From Anaerococcus prevotii DSM 20548 (GTDB taxonomy: Bacteria > Bacillota > Clostridia > Tissierellales > Peptoniphilaceae): a stretch of 64,000 bases of DNA. This document shows, piece after piece, positions 18,034 through 26,471 of the stretch. Position numbers and translations under genes: made by a program. Position 1 is the stretch's first letter; each line of letters begins with the position of its first letter. The notes under the pieces were generated by a model, which worked only from the letters and a program-made list of their open reading frames with translations, ran no database searches and had not been told where the DNA came from. The stretch is taken from assembly GCF_000024105.1 (NCBI RefSeq), contig NC_013171.1, positions 988,501 to 1,052,500 on the forward strand. Direction: 5' to 3'.

Positions 18034-19265
18034 AAAATAATAAAGTAGAACTTCTAGCTCCCGCAGGGGATATGGAAAGATTAGAAGCAGCTATTAAGTT
18101 TGGTGCTGATGCAGTTTTTCTTGCAGGAGATAGTTTTGGTTTAAGAGCTAATGCTAAGAATTTTGACAAAGATGAACTAAAGAAGGCTGTAAACTTTGCT
18201 CATGATAATAATGTAAGGGTCCATGTAACAATGAATATCTTGCCTCATGATGAAGATATGAAGGGTCTTGTTGAATATCTAGAGTTTTTAGACTCTATAG
18301 GTGTAGATGCCTTAATTATTTCTGACCCTGGCATTTTCGCCTTAGCAAAAGAGCACACCGATGTTGACCTTCATATAAGTACACAAGCTTCAGTAACTAA
18401 CTCAGCAACAGTTAAGTTTTGGCACGATATGGGAGCTAAGAGAGTAATACTTGCTAGGGAGCTTTCTCTAGAAGAAATTAAAGAAGTTAAGAAAAATGCT
18501 CCAGAAGATATGGAAATTGAATGTTTCATCCACGGTGCTATGTGTATTTCATATTCAGGTAGATGTCTACTATCAAACTATATGACTGGTAGAGATGCGA
18601 ATAGGGGAGATTGTGCCCAATCATGCAGGTGGAAATATTCTATTCAAGAGGAAACAAGGCCAGGTGAGTATTATCCAATTGAAGAAGACGGCAAGGGTGG
18701 TACCTTTATAATGAACTCCAAAGACCTTTGTCTTTTAGATGAAATTGATAAGCTTATAGAAGCAGGCGTAGATAGCTTTAAAATCGAAGGAAGAATGAAA
18801 ACAGCCTTTTATGTGGCAACAGTAATAAGAAGCTATAGACAGGCTATTGATGCCTATTATGAGGGTAATTTCAATAAGGATGTAGCGAAAAAATATTATG
18901 ATGAAATCACTAAGGCAAGTCATAGACATTTTACAAAAGGATTTTTCTATAAAAAGCCAGACAGTAACGATCAAATATATGAAAATTCTTCCTATATAAG
19001 AAATTATGATTTCATCGGAGTAGTAGTAGATTATGATAAGGAAAATAAAATTGCAACAATTGAGCAAAGAAATAGATTTTTCCTAAATGATGAGATAGAG
19101 ATATTCTCAAACTCTCCTGATTATTACGAATTTAAAATTGATAATATGAAAAACTCTAAGGGAGAGGACATAGAAGTTGCTAATAAACCGAAAGAGAAGA
19201 TTATGATTAAGATTGGTCTTCCTCTTGAAAAAGGTGACATGCTTAGAAGAAAAATTGAAGATTAG
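18030..19265 (+). CDS. trhP: U32 peptidase-family tRNA hydroxylation protein (TrhP/YrrO-like)
   Basis: A 411-residue U32-family protein with ELLAPAGDMERLEAAIKFG at the start. The family signature carries the Fe-S cysteines: ECFIHGAMCISYSGRCLLSN followed by GDCAQSCRW. In Bacillus and E. coli such proteins hydroxylate U34 of tRNA using prephenate. The start is GTG at 18030, overlapping the TGA of trmR and preceded by AAGGAGG. Bacillus has two such genes (yrrN, yrrO) after yrrM, and only one is present here. Confidence 0.87.
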   Translation: MKNNKVELLAPAGDMERLEAAIKFGADAVFLAGDSFGLRANAKNFDKDELKKAVNFAHDNNVRVHVTMNILPHDEDMKGLVEYLEFLDSIGVDALIISDPGIFALAKEHTDVDLHISTQASVTNSATVKFWHDMGAKRVILARELSLEEIKEVKKNAPEDMEIECFIHGAMCISYSGRCLLSNYMTGRDANRGDCAQSCRWKYSIQEETRPGEYYPIEEDGKGGTFIMNSKDLCLLDEIDKLIEAGVDSFKIEGRMKTAFYVATVIRSYRQAIDAYYEGNFNKDVAKKYYDEITKASHRHFTKGFFYKKPDSNDQIYENSSYIRNYDFIGVVVDYDKENKIATIEQRNRFFLNDEIEIFSNSPDYYEFKIDNMKNSKGEDIEVANKPKEKIMIKIGLPLEKGDMLRRKIED

Positions 19266-19273
19266 TAATTTAA

Positions 19274-19298
19274 AAACCCAGGCTTTTCACCTGGGTTT
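19274..19298 (+). terminator. Intrinsic terminator between convergent genes
   Basis: The stem AAACCCAGG (19274-19282) pairs with CCTGGGTTT (19290-19298). The A/T flanks let it act in both directions, for trhP and for the small gene at 19311-19544. Confidence 0.7.
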
Positions 19299-19310
19299 AT
19301 GTAATATTTT

Positions 19311-19544
19311 CTAGTCTTCTGAAGGATTCTCAGAAAAATCAGCTCTTGTTCTACGTGATTCTGCACCAACGTTTGAGTTTTCATCAGCTTCATCGCTAAT
19401 GCTTCTAAGATTTTCTTGGTCAGGACCTAGTTTTTTGTCTAATGATTCTCCACCAGTTTCTTTGTTTTCTTCCCTAACTTTTTTGTCAAGTTCGGCATTT
19501 CCTCTGTATTGGTTTTCATTAGATACTTTTTTGTCGTTTGTCAT
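19311..19544 (-). CDS. Small hydrophilic, probably disordered protein of unknown function
   Basis: A 77-residue protein that I do not recognise. It is rich in Glu, Asp, Asn, Lys and Ser, has no hydrophobic segment and no cysteine, and contains repeated DKK/EEN-type stretches (NAELDKKVREENKETGG, ESLDKKLGPDQEN). It is likely soluble and disordered. The gene is real by context: AAAGGAG stands 8 bases before the ATG, a good promoter precedes it, and a terminator follows. Stress or hydrophilin-type roles are possible, but there is no direct evidence. Confidence 0.7.
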   Translation of the reverse strand: MTNDKKVSNENQYRGNAELDKKVREENKETGGESLDKKLGPDQENLRSISDEADENSNVGAESRRTRADFSENPSED

Positions 19545-19584
19545 ATAAATCTCCTTTTATATATTCAAATTTCCTTACATTTAT

Positions 19585-19613
19585 ATTATAACAGATTTTT
19601 AAAAAAATTTCAT
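19585..19613 (-). promoter_or_regulatory. Promoter of the small acidic protein gene
   Basis: On the minus strand, ATGAAA (19613-19608), a 17-bp spacer and TATAAT (19590-19585). The -35 box touches the pepT stop codon, so the small gene is transcribed separately from pepT. Confidence 0.6.
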
Positions 19614-20833
19614 TAATTATCGTTTGCAATTAGCTTAATTATTTCTATAACCGTTTCGCTAGCCTTTTTCATATGCTCTATTGGTATAATTTCATAGACT
19701 CCATGATAGTTCATTCCACCAGTAAATATATTTGGGGTAGGTAGATTCATGAATGAAAGTTTAGACCCATCTGTTCCCCCTCTGATTGGCTCAATGATAG
19801 GTTTTATCCCAAGATTTTCCATGGCTGTTTTGGCATAATAAACAATCTTCATATTTTTCTCGATTACTTCACCCATATTATAATAAGAATCTGAAATATC
19901 TACACTAATATAATCTCCGTATTTTTTGTTTAAATAAGAAGCATTATCGGAGAATTCTTTTTTCATAGCTTCAAATTTTTCCCTATCATGTTCCCTAATT
20001 ATATATTCCATTTTTGTATTTTCAATATCTCCATTAATACTTAATAAATGGAAGAATCCTTCGTAACCTTCAGTATGTTCAGGTCTTCTTACATCACCTA
20101 GTAAGCTATCAAATTCACGAGCAAGGCTCATAGAGTTAACCATAGTATTTTTTGCAGAACCAGGGTGGATTGATTTACCTTTTATATTTACAAGACCACT
20201 TGCAGCATTAAAAGACTCATATTCTAATTCTCCAAGATAGCCACCATCAACTGTATAAGCAAAGTCTGCTCCAAAAGATTCTACATCGAAAGTATCGCAT
20301 CCAGTACCAATCTCCTCATCTGGAGTAAAGGCTATCATAACATCTCCATGCTCTATATCAGGATTGTTTACGAGGTACTCAACAGCATTCATTATTGAAG
20401 CTAGACCGCTTTTATCATCAGCGCCTAATAAGCTTTCTCCTCTAGTTGTAATAAGCGTTAAGCCCTTAAGTTTATCAAGAATTGGAAACTCACTAACCTT
20501 AATAGATCTCTCGTCATTTAGCTTAATGTCTCCGCCTTCGTAATTAATTATTTGAGGATCATCAATCTTACCATACATTTCAGGAGATGTATCCATATGA
20601 GATAAAAACCCAACAATTGGTATTTCTTTGTCTGTATTTGAAGCTAATTTTGCAAATACAAATCCTTCTTTATTTATACTAGCTTCTAGTCCCAATTCCT
20701 CTAGTTCTTTTTTAAGTTCTTTCGCAAGTAGAAGTTGACCTGGAGTTGATGGTTTTTGAGTTTTTCCTAACTCTGGGTCACTTTTTGTATCAAAAGATAT
20801 ATACTTAAGAAATCTTTTCGTTATATTATCCAT
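19613..20833 (-). CDS. pepT: Peptidase T (tripeptide aminopeptidase)
   Basis: A 406-residue M20-family zinc aminopeptidase releasing N-terminal residues from tripeptides. Motifs: FLSHMDTSPE (first metal His and Asp), LLGADDKSGLASIMNAVEYL, AFTPDEEIGTG (catalytic Glu), and the dimerisation lid domain starting near residue 205. GGTDGSKLSFMNLPTPNIF near the C-terminus is typical. It is transcribed alone, divergent from dut. Confidence 0.96.
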   Translation of the reverse strand: MDNITKRFLKYISFDTKSDPELGKTQKPSTPGQLLLAKELKKELEELGLEASINKEGFVFAKLASNTDKEIPIVGFLSHMDTSPEMYGKIDDPQIINYEGGDIKLNDERSIKVSEFPILDKLKGLTLITTRGESLLGADDKSGLASIMNAVEYLVNNPDIEHGDVMIAFTPDEEIGTGCDTFDVESFGADFAYTVDGGYLGELEYESFNAASGLVNIKGKSIHPGSAKNTMVNSMSLAREFDSLLGDVRRPEHTEGYEGFFHLLSINGDIENTKMEYIIREHDREKFEAMKKEFSDNASYLNKKYGDYISVDISDSYYNMGEVIEKNMKIVYYAKTAMENLGIKPIIEPIRGGTDGSKLSFMNLPTPNIFTGGMNYHGVYEIIPIEHMKKASETVIEIIKLIANDN

Positions 20834-20869
20834 AATTTACCTTCTTTCTCTTTTATTATACTCTTATGA

Positions 20870-20897
20870 TTGTAAAAATAAGGAAAATTGGTATATT
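20870..20897 (+). promoter_or_regulatory. Promoter of dut
   Basis: TTGTAA (20870-20875), a 16-bp spacer and TATATT (20892-20897), 22 bases before the start codon. The short intergenic region also has to drive pepT in the other direction. A TATAAT is present there on the minus strand. Confidence 0.55.
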
Positions 20898-20918
20898 AAT
20901 TAAGGAAAAGGTGGGATT

Positions 20919-21353
20919 ATGAATAATAAGAAACTCAAAATGATTGTTGAAGATAAAATCCCAGCATATGGCACTAGCCATGCTGCTGGTATTGATTTAT
21001 ACTCGTATACAAAAGAAGATATTGAAGTTAAACCCGGAGAAACGGTGAAGATACATACCGGGGTTAAAGTAGAAATTCCAGAAGGCTGTTTTGGAGGTGT
21101 TTATCCAAGATCATCTACTGGAGTGAAAAAGCAATTGATGCTTGCAAACACCATTGGGGTAATTGACTCCGATTACAGGGGCGAAATAATGGTGTTTTTC
21201 TATAATTATGGTAATGAGACACAAGTTATTAAAAACGGTGATAGACTGGCTCAGTTAGTTATTCAGCCTTACTTAAGATGTAATATAGAACTTGTAGATA
21301 GCCTGGAAGATTCTGCTAGAGGAGAGGATGGATTCGGTTCTACCGGTAGATAA
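20919..21353 (+). CDS. dut: dUTP diphosphatase (dUTPase)
   Basis: A 144-residue trimeric dUTPase. All five motifs are present: AAGIDLYS, PRSSTGVKKQL, NTIGVIDSDYRGEI, GDRLAQLVI, and the C-terminal arm ARGEDGFGSTGR. It removes dUTP and so complements Ung, encoded at 2669, in keeping uracil out of DNA. It overlaps the next gene by one base. Confidence 0.97.
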   Translation: MNNKKLKMIVEDKIPAYGTSHAAGIDLYSYTKEDIEVKPGETVKIHTGVKVEIPEGCFGGVYPRSSTGVKKQLMLANTIGVIDSDYRGEIMVFFYNYGNETQVIKNGDRLAQLVIQPYLRCNIELVDSLEDSARGEDGFGSTGR

Positions 21354-21886
21354 TGAGAAGAGATGCACTTAAAAGATTTAAAAAGAATAAATATAATATT
21401 TATTTAGCTTTGATAGGATTTATTGTCTTATTACTTATATTTTTCTTTGTAAAAAATAAAATTGCTGATTATAATTTAAGAAAACATGATAATGAAATTG
21501 TAATTATCAAAGATAGTGAGAATAATCAACATTCTTACACTCTAAAAGAAATTAGAAAGTTAAAATCTGTCAAGAAAAAAGTTAAACTTGAAAAGGGCTT
21601 AGAGGAAGTAGAGTTAACTGGAGTAGCTTTGGAGAAGCTCTTAGGCGATTTAGGATATAAATTAGAAGAATCACCAGATCTAATAATAGAAGACTCAGAT
21701 GGTAATTATACTACATATCCAATGTCTGTAGCCCTAGAAGTAGATAGGGTTCTCTTAGTATATAAGATAAATAACAAGCCAAATCAGGATTATGATGATT
21801 CTATGGGAGCTCTCTCATTAATAGATACTAATAGTGACAGTAAAGAAACTTGGATTAAGGATGTAAAAGTTTTAAACATTAAATAA
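21353..21886 (+). CDS. Membrane-anchored protein with a sulfite-oxidase-fold-like domain, function unknown
   Basis: A 177-residue protein with a basic N-terminus and one transmembrane helix (about residues 17-38). The ~135-residue extracytoplasmic part (ELTGVALEKLLGDLGYKLEE, VLLVYKINNKP and WIKDVKVLNI) resembles the oxidoreductase molybdopterin-binding fold in order of motifs. It is shorter than that domain, and no conserved cofactor cysteine is present. It is therefore at most a cofactor-free relative, and this is a weak fold guess. It is translationally coupled to dut, and a tall hairpin follows the stop codon. Confidence 0.55.
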   Translation: MRRDALKRFKKNKYNIYLALIGFIVLLLIFFFVKNKIADYNLRKHDNEIVIIKDSENNQHSYTLKEIRKLKSVKKKVKLEKGLEEVELTGVALEKLLGDLGYKLEESPDLIIEDSDGNYTTYPMSVALEVDRVLLVYKINNKPNQDYDDSMGALSLIDTNSDSKETWIKDVKVLNIK

Positions 21887-21889
21887 TAA

Positions 21890-21994
21890 GGCTATTGCAA
21901 ATTAAAATCAACTGGTAAAACCTACGTAATTCATTAAGACTTAAACAAAGCCTTAAAGATTATTGTAAGTTAGCAGATTAATTTTGCAGTAGTC
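21890..21994 (+). ncRNA. Long imperfect hairpin, structured RNA or palindromic element
   Basis: The 143-base gap before mutS folds into three nested helices. The outer one pairs 21890-21905 with 21978-21994 (16 pairs, one bulge). The middle one pairs 21919-21930 with 21959-21971 (one mismatch, one bulge). The inner one is TTAAG (21934-21938) with CTTAA (21952-21956). No strong U-tract follows. It could be a terminator, an RNase III target, a small RNA, or a palindromic repeat. I do not recognise a known family. Confidence 0.55.
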
Positions 21995-22029
21995 TCATTT
22001 TATTTATGGATTAATAAAAAGGAGTCAAA

Positions 22030-24636
22030 ATGAAAAACAATTTTAAATATGATAAACTTACTCCTATGTTAAAACACTACGTGGACGTTAAGAATGATTT
22101 CAAAGATGCTATACTCTTATATAGGGTAGGAGATTTTTATGAAGCTTTCTTTGATGATGCAATTATTACTAGCAAAGCTCTTTCTCTTACGCTTACTGGT
22201 AAAGAGTGTGGTCACGAAAAGAAAGCTCCTATGTGCGGTGTCCCACATCATGTTATAGATAATTATGCCTTTAAACTTGTAAAACAAGGCTATAAAGTGG
22301 CTTTATGTGATCAAGTAGAAGACCCCAAAGAAGCTAAAGGACTCGTCAAAAGAGCTATAACGCGTGTTATAACTCCAGGGACAATTACTGATATGGAGTC
22401 CTTAGATAATAGAAAAAACAATTATCTCCTCTCAATATTTCAAAACGATTATGGTCTATCAATTAGCTATTGTGATATTTCAACTGGGAAGCTTGTAAGC
22501 TTTGAAATAAAAGGATTAAGCTCTTCTATAGGAAAAAAAGCAATAGATCAGATAGAGAAAATTAACCCATCAGAAATTCTAATTAACTCTGATTTTAACG
22601 ATCAAAACTTAAGAAGATATTTTCTGGACGAAGAAATATTTGTAAATTATATACAAAACCCTAAAGATTATATGAATAGGGCAAGCCTTATAAGAGATCA
22701 TTTGGGAGATGATAATCTTAAAAAGATTGAAAATATGAGACTATCTATTCTTTCTCTTGCAAATCTTCTTGATTATATCTATAAATATCATAAGGACAAT
22801 TTAGTCCATATTAATAATATAGATATACTTGAAATTAATGACTATATGGAGCTTGAAGCAAGTACAAGGAAAAACTTAGAATTAAGTAAGAATTTAAACA
22901 ATAATACTAAGGAAAATTCACTTTTAAGTATAATTGACAAGGCTGATACAGTTATGGGATCTAGGATGATTAGCGAGTATCTAGAAAGACCTCTAATAGA
23001 CAAAAGGAAGATAGAGAGAAGGTTAGATATTGTAGAAGTCCTATTTAATGATAGAATTCTTGCTAGTAACATCTCAAATCTATTGTCGGATGTCTATGAT
23101 CTTGAAAGACTTATAGCTAAGATATCTTATAAGAGAGCAAACGGACGTGACTTTATATCACTGAAGAATTCTATTGCTAACATTCCTAAGCTAAAGGATA
23201 TATTAAGATCTTATTCAGATACAAATATCAGTAATATAGGTGAAAACATACCAGATGTTAGTGATATATTTGATTTGATAGATAAGGCTATAGTGGAAGA
23301 TCCACCTATTGCTATAAGCGAAGGTGGCATAATTAAAGACTCATATAACGATGAACTTGATAAACTTAAAGAGTCATCCTCTAGTGCACAAAGTGCTTTG
23401 ATAGAATATGAAAATAAGGAAAGAGAAAAAACTGGTATTAAAAACTATAAGATAGTTTTCAATAAAAATAATGGATATTCTATCGAGATAACTAAATCAA
23501 ACTTAGACAAAGTTCCAGATTCTTATGTAAGAAAACAAACACTAAAAAATCAGGAGAGATATACAACCGAAAAGTTAGAAGAAATATCTAGTTTGATTTT
23601 AGGTGGTAAAGATAGGATAAACGACTTAGAGTATAAAATATTTCAGGAAATTCGCGAAAAAGTTTTGAAGAATACTATCAAACTCCAAGCTTTAGCTAAG
23701 ATTCTCGCTACGGTCGATACCTTAAATACCTTTGCCAAGATTTCTTTAGAAAACTCTTATGTTAGACCAGTAATTCGTGAAGATAATATAATAAAAATTA
23801 AAGATGGAAGACATCCTGTTATAGAAAGAAAACTCAAAGAAAATGAATTTATCCCTAATGATACTGATATAGGAGAGGAGAATAATTTAATACAGATTAT
23901 AACAGGACCTAATATGGCAGGAAAATCCACCTATATGAGACAAATGGCAATCATTATAATTCTTGCACAGATGGGTTGCTTTGTACCAGCATCTCTAGCA
24001 GAAATCTCAATATGTGATCAAGTTTTTACTAGGATTGGTGCAAGTGATAATATTTCAAAAGGCGAATCTACTTTTATGCTTGAGATGAATGAGGTAAGTA
24101 GTATTCTTAAAAATTCTACAGAACATTCTTTTGTTATCCTGGATGAAGTAGGTAGGGGGACTTCTTCTGATGACGGATTAAGCATAGCTATGGCGATTGT
24201 CGAATATCTTAGCAAGAGAAAAAAAGTAAAGACAGTTTTTGCTACACACTTTCATGAGCTTACAATACTAGAAAAAGAACTAGATAATGTGAAGAATCTT
24301 AAGATTGAAATATTAGAAGAGAATAATAATTTAGTTTTTTTAAGAAAGATTAGCGAAGGAAAGTCTGATAGATCATATGGGATAGAAGTAGCTAAATTAA
24401 GTGGTCTCCCTAATGAAATAATCGACAATGCCAAAATAATTATGGACAAGCTTTCAACTGATGATTTCTATGATCTTGATAAGAAAAAGGAAATATCAAC
24501 TTCCTTGGAGGAGATTTCTGATCAAAAACTAGAAGAAGTTAAGATAGAGGCATCAAATATTGATATAAATAACTTGACTCCTATGGAAGCAATCAATTCT
24601 TTAAGCAATTTATTAAATAAGATTGGTGAACTTTGA
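22030..24636 (+). CDS. mutS: DNA mismatch repair protein MutS
   Basis: An 868-residue mismatch-binding ATPase. The mismatch-reading Phe-x-Glu motif is in RVGDFYEAFFDDA (residues about 34-40). Connector, lever and clamp domains follow. The ATPase has Walker A TGPNMAGKSTYMRQM (about residue 630), Walker B SFVILDEVGRGTSS, and ATHFHEL. The C-terminal helix-turn-helix (LPNEIIDNA) is complete. AAAAAGGAG precedes the ATG. It is followed by mutL with overlapping stop and start. Confidence 0.98.
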   Translation: MKNNFKYDKLTPMLKHYVDVKNDFKDAILLYRVGDFYEAFFDDAIITSKALSLTLTGKECGHEKKAPMCGVPHHVIDNYAFKLVKQGYKVALCDQVEDPKEAKGLVKRAITRVITPGTITDMESLDNRKNNYLLSIFQNDYGLSISYCDISTGKLVSFEIKGLSSSIGKKAIDQIEKINPSEILINSDFNDQNLRRYFLDEEIFVNYIQNPKDYMNRASLIRDHLGDDNLKKIENMRLSILSLANLLDYIYKYHKDNLVHINNIDILEINDYMELEASTRKNLELSKNLNNNTKENSLLSIIDKADTVMGSRMISEYLERPLIDKRKIERRLDIVEVLFNDRILASNISNLLSDVYDLERLIAKISYKRANGRDFISLKNSIANIPKLKDILRSYSDTNISNIGENIPDVSDIFDLIDKAIVEDPPIAISEGGIIKDSYNDELDKLKESSSSAQSALIEYENKEREKTGIKNYKIVFNKNNGYSIEITKSNLDKVPDSYVRKQTLKNQERYTTEKLEEISSLILGGKDRINDLEYKIFQEIREKVLKNTIKLQALAKILATVDTLNTFAKISLENSYVRPVIREDNIIKIKDGRHPVIERKLKENEFIPNDTDIGEENNLIQIITGPNMAGKSTYMRQMAIIIILAQMGCFVPASLAEISICDQVFTRIGASDNISKGESTFMLEMNEVSSILKNSTEHSFVILDEVGRGTSSDDGLSIAMAIVEYLSKRKKVKTVFATHFHELTILEKELDNVKNLKIEILEENNNLVFLRKISEGKSDRSYGIEVAKLSGLPNEIIDNAKIIMDKLSTDDFYDLDKKKEISTSLEEISDQKLEEVKIEASNIDINNLTPMEAINSLSNLLNKIGEL

Positions 24637-26471
24637 TGACTATACTAAAACTAGATGATAAAACAATTGAAAAAATTGCTGCTGGAGAAGTAATTGAATC
24701 ACCAGTATCTATTGTAAAAGAACTAGTAGAAAATTCTATAGATGCAGGAGCTGATAGGATAACAGTTGAGATTAAAAATGGTGGCAAGACTTATATAAGA
24801 GTCACAGATAATGGATCAGGTATAAGTAACGAAGAAATCGAACTTGCTTTTAGTAAGCACGCCACATCTAAAATTCGTGACTTCAATGATTTATATGATA
24901 TATACTCGCTAGGATTTAGGGGTGAGGCCTTAGCTAGTATAGTAAGTGTCAGTGAAGTTACTGCAATAAGCAAAACAAAAGATGAACTTGTAGGAAGTAA
25001 AATTAATTTTAACAATGGTGATAAAACTCTTACCAGTATTGCCACAAATGTTGGAACTAGCATCATAGTTGAGGATTTATTTAGAGATATTCCTGTAAGA
25101 AGGAGATTTCTTAAGTCAGATATTGTTGAATCTAATCATATAAGCAAACTTATGTATGCCATAGCAATTGGATATCCTGAAATCTCATTTAAGTTTATCA
25201 AAAACGAAAATATTGAATTTTCTACAATAAAAAATGAAGCTTTGAAAATGAGAATAGCTAAACTTTTGGATGATAAGTTAGAGGACCATCTAATAAAAAT
25301 TTCTGATAACAACGACATCTATCAAATCGAAGGATTTATATCTAATAATAATTATTATAGGGGAAATAGGTCTTTGCAATATATTTATATTAACAATAGA
25401 CTTGTTGAAAGTGAATTGATAAGAGATAGGATAGAGATGGCCTACAGGGGAAATATACCAAACGGAAGATTTCCGGTTTTCTTTCTATATATAAAGACCA
25501 ATCCTAAAAATATAGATGTCAACGTCCATCCGAACAAGAGAGTGATTAAGTTTTCTTATGAAGACCAATTGATTAATCTTATAGATTCAAGCATTAGTAG
25601 GTATATAAATGCTTCTAATGGAGTAAAAGAAGTTAGTATTGAAGAAAATAATAAGAATGATTTAATGGATTTTTCAGATTATTCTCAAATACTAAATAAC
25701 TATAATAATAGTAAATCTCTTGTAAGAGAAAGTTCATTTGACAATTTGTATGAATCTGAAAATAATGATTCTAACAAAGAAGAAGCTAAAGACTTTTTTG
25801 ATAGTAATATAGACATAAGTTTTAAGGAAAAATCAAACTATGAAGAATGTCTAGAAAATAACAATACTGGGCTAGAAGAAGAAATCGAAGAAAATAGTTA
25901 CATTAAAGATTTTGAATATCTGAACTATAAGTGTTCAATATTTGCTAGGTATTCTATATTTGAAAGAAAAGATAAACTTTTCATACTAGATCATAGGAGA
26001 GCTAGCGAAAAGATTAATTTTAGTAGATTCTTAAATCAGTTTGAAAATAAAACTATGGATGAACAAATTCTTTTAAATCCATTAATAATTAACTTGAATA
26101 AATTTGATATTGACAGGTTCATTGAAAAGAAAGATGTAATAAATAGACTAGGATTCGATGCAGAAATAATTGGAGATAGGTCAATAATTATTCGCTCAGT
26201 TCCTTTCATCTTTTCTGTACCTGAAGATGATAAGTTCTTCTACGACTTATTAGACCTTGATTATAGCAAGGATACAGATTATTTGTATAAAAAACTTAAG
26301 AAATTAAATCTCTCTTTATCTTTTAGAAAAGGAGATAAGATAAATGAAGCTGAGGCTTATGAACTTATTGGAAACATAAAAGAACTAGATAATCCATATA
26401 CAACTTATGACGGGAAAGCAGTTCTTATAGAGATAAATGAAAAAGATGTGGAGAAATATTTTGAAAGATAG
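24636..26471 (+). CDS. mutL: DNA mismatch repair protein MutL with degenerate endonuclease site
   Basis: A 611-residue MutL. The N-terminal GHKL ATPase is intact: KIAAGEVIESP, ELVENSIDAGA, DNGSG, ATSKI and LGFRGEALASI. The C-terminal dimerisation domain is recognisable. The metal-binding endonuclease motif, normally DQHAxxExxxxE, reads DHRRASEKINFS here (Asp452). The CPHGRP motif reads TYDGKA (around residue 591). The nicking activity expected of MutL in bacteria without MutH is therefore probably lost. A TTG at 24633 is an alternative start. The ATG overlaps the mutS stop. Confidence 0.95.
   Translation: MTILKLDDKTIEKIAAGEVIESPVSIVKELVENSIDAGADRITVEIKNGGKTYIRVTDNGSGISNEEIELAFSKHATSKIRDFNDLYDIYSLGFRGEALASIVSVSEVTAISKTKDELVGSKINFNNGDKTLTSIATNVGTSIIVEDLFRDIPVRRRFLKSDIVESNHISKLMYAIAIGYPEISFKFIKNENIEFSTIKNEALKMRIAKLLDDKLEDHLIKISDNNDIYQIEGFISNNNYYRGNRSLQYIYINNRLVESELIRDRIEMAYRGNIPNGRFPVFFLYIKTNPKNIDVNVHPNKRVIKFSYEDQLINLIDSSISRYINASNGVKEVSIEENNKNDLMDFSDYSQILNNYNNSKSLVRESSFDNLYESENNDSNKEEAKDFFDSNIDISFKEKSNYEECLENNNTGLEEEIEENSYIKDFEYLNYKCSIFARYSIFERKDKLFILDHRRASEKINFSRFLNQFENKTMDEQILLNPLIINLNKFDIDRFIEKKDVINRLGFDAEIIGDRSIIIRSVPFIFSVPEDDKFFYDLLDLDYSKDTDYLYKKLKKLNLSLSFRKGDKINEAEAYELIGNIKELDNPYTTYDGKAVLIEINEKDVEKYFER

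Noticed and set aside
18735-19067. 110-codon antisense frame inside trhP
   Set aside because: Isoleucine- and tyrosine-rich complement of a conserved gene, with no start signals. The sense strand matches a known family along its full length.
21887-22029. Known riboswitch class upstream of mutS
   Set aside because: No conserved core of any riboswitch I know is visible. Only nested helices are seen.
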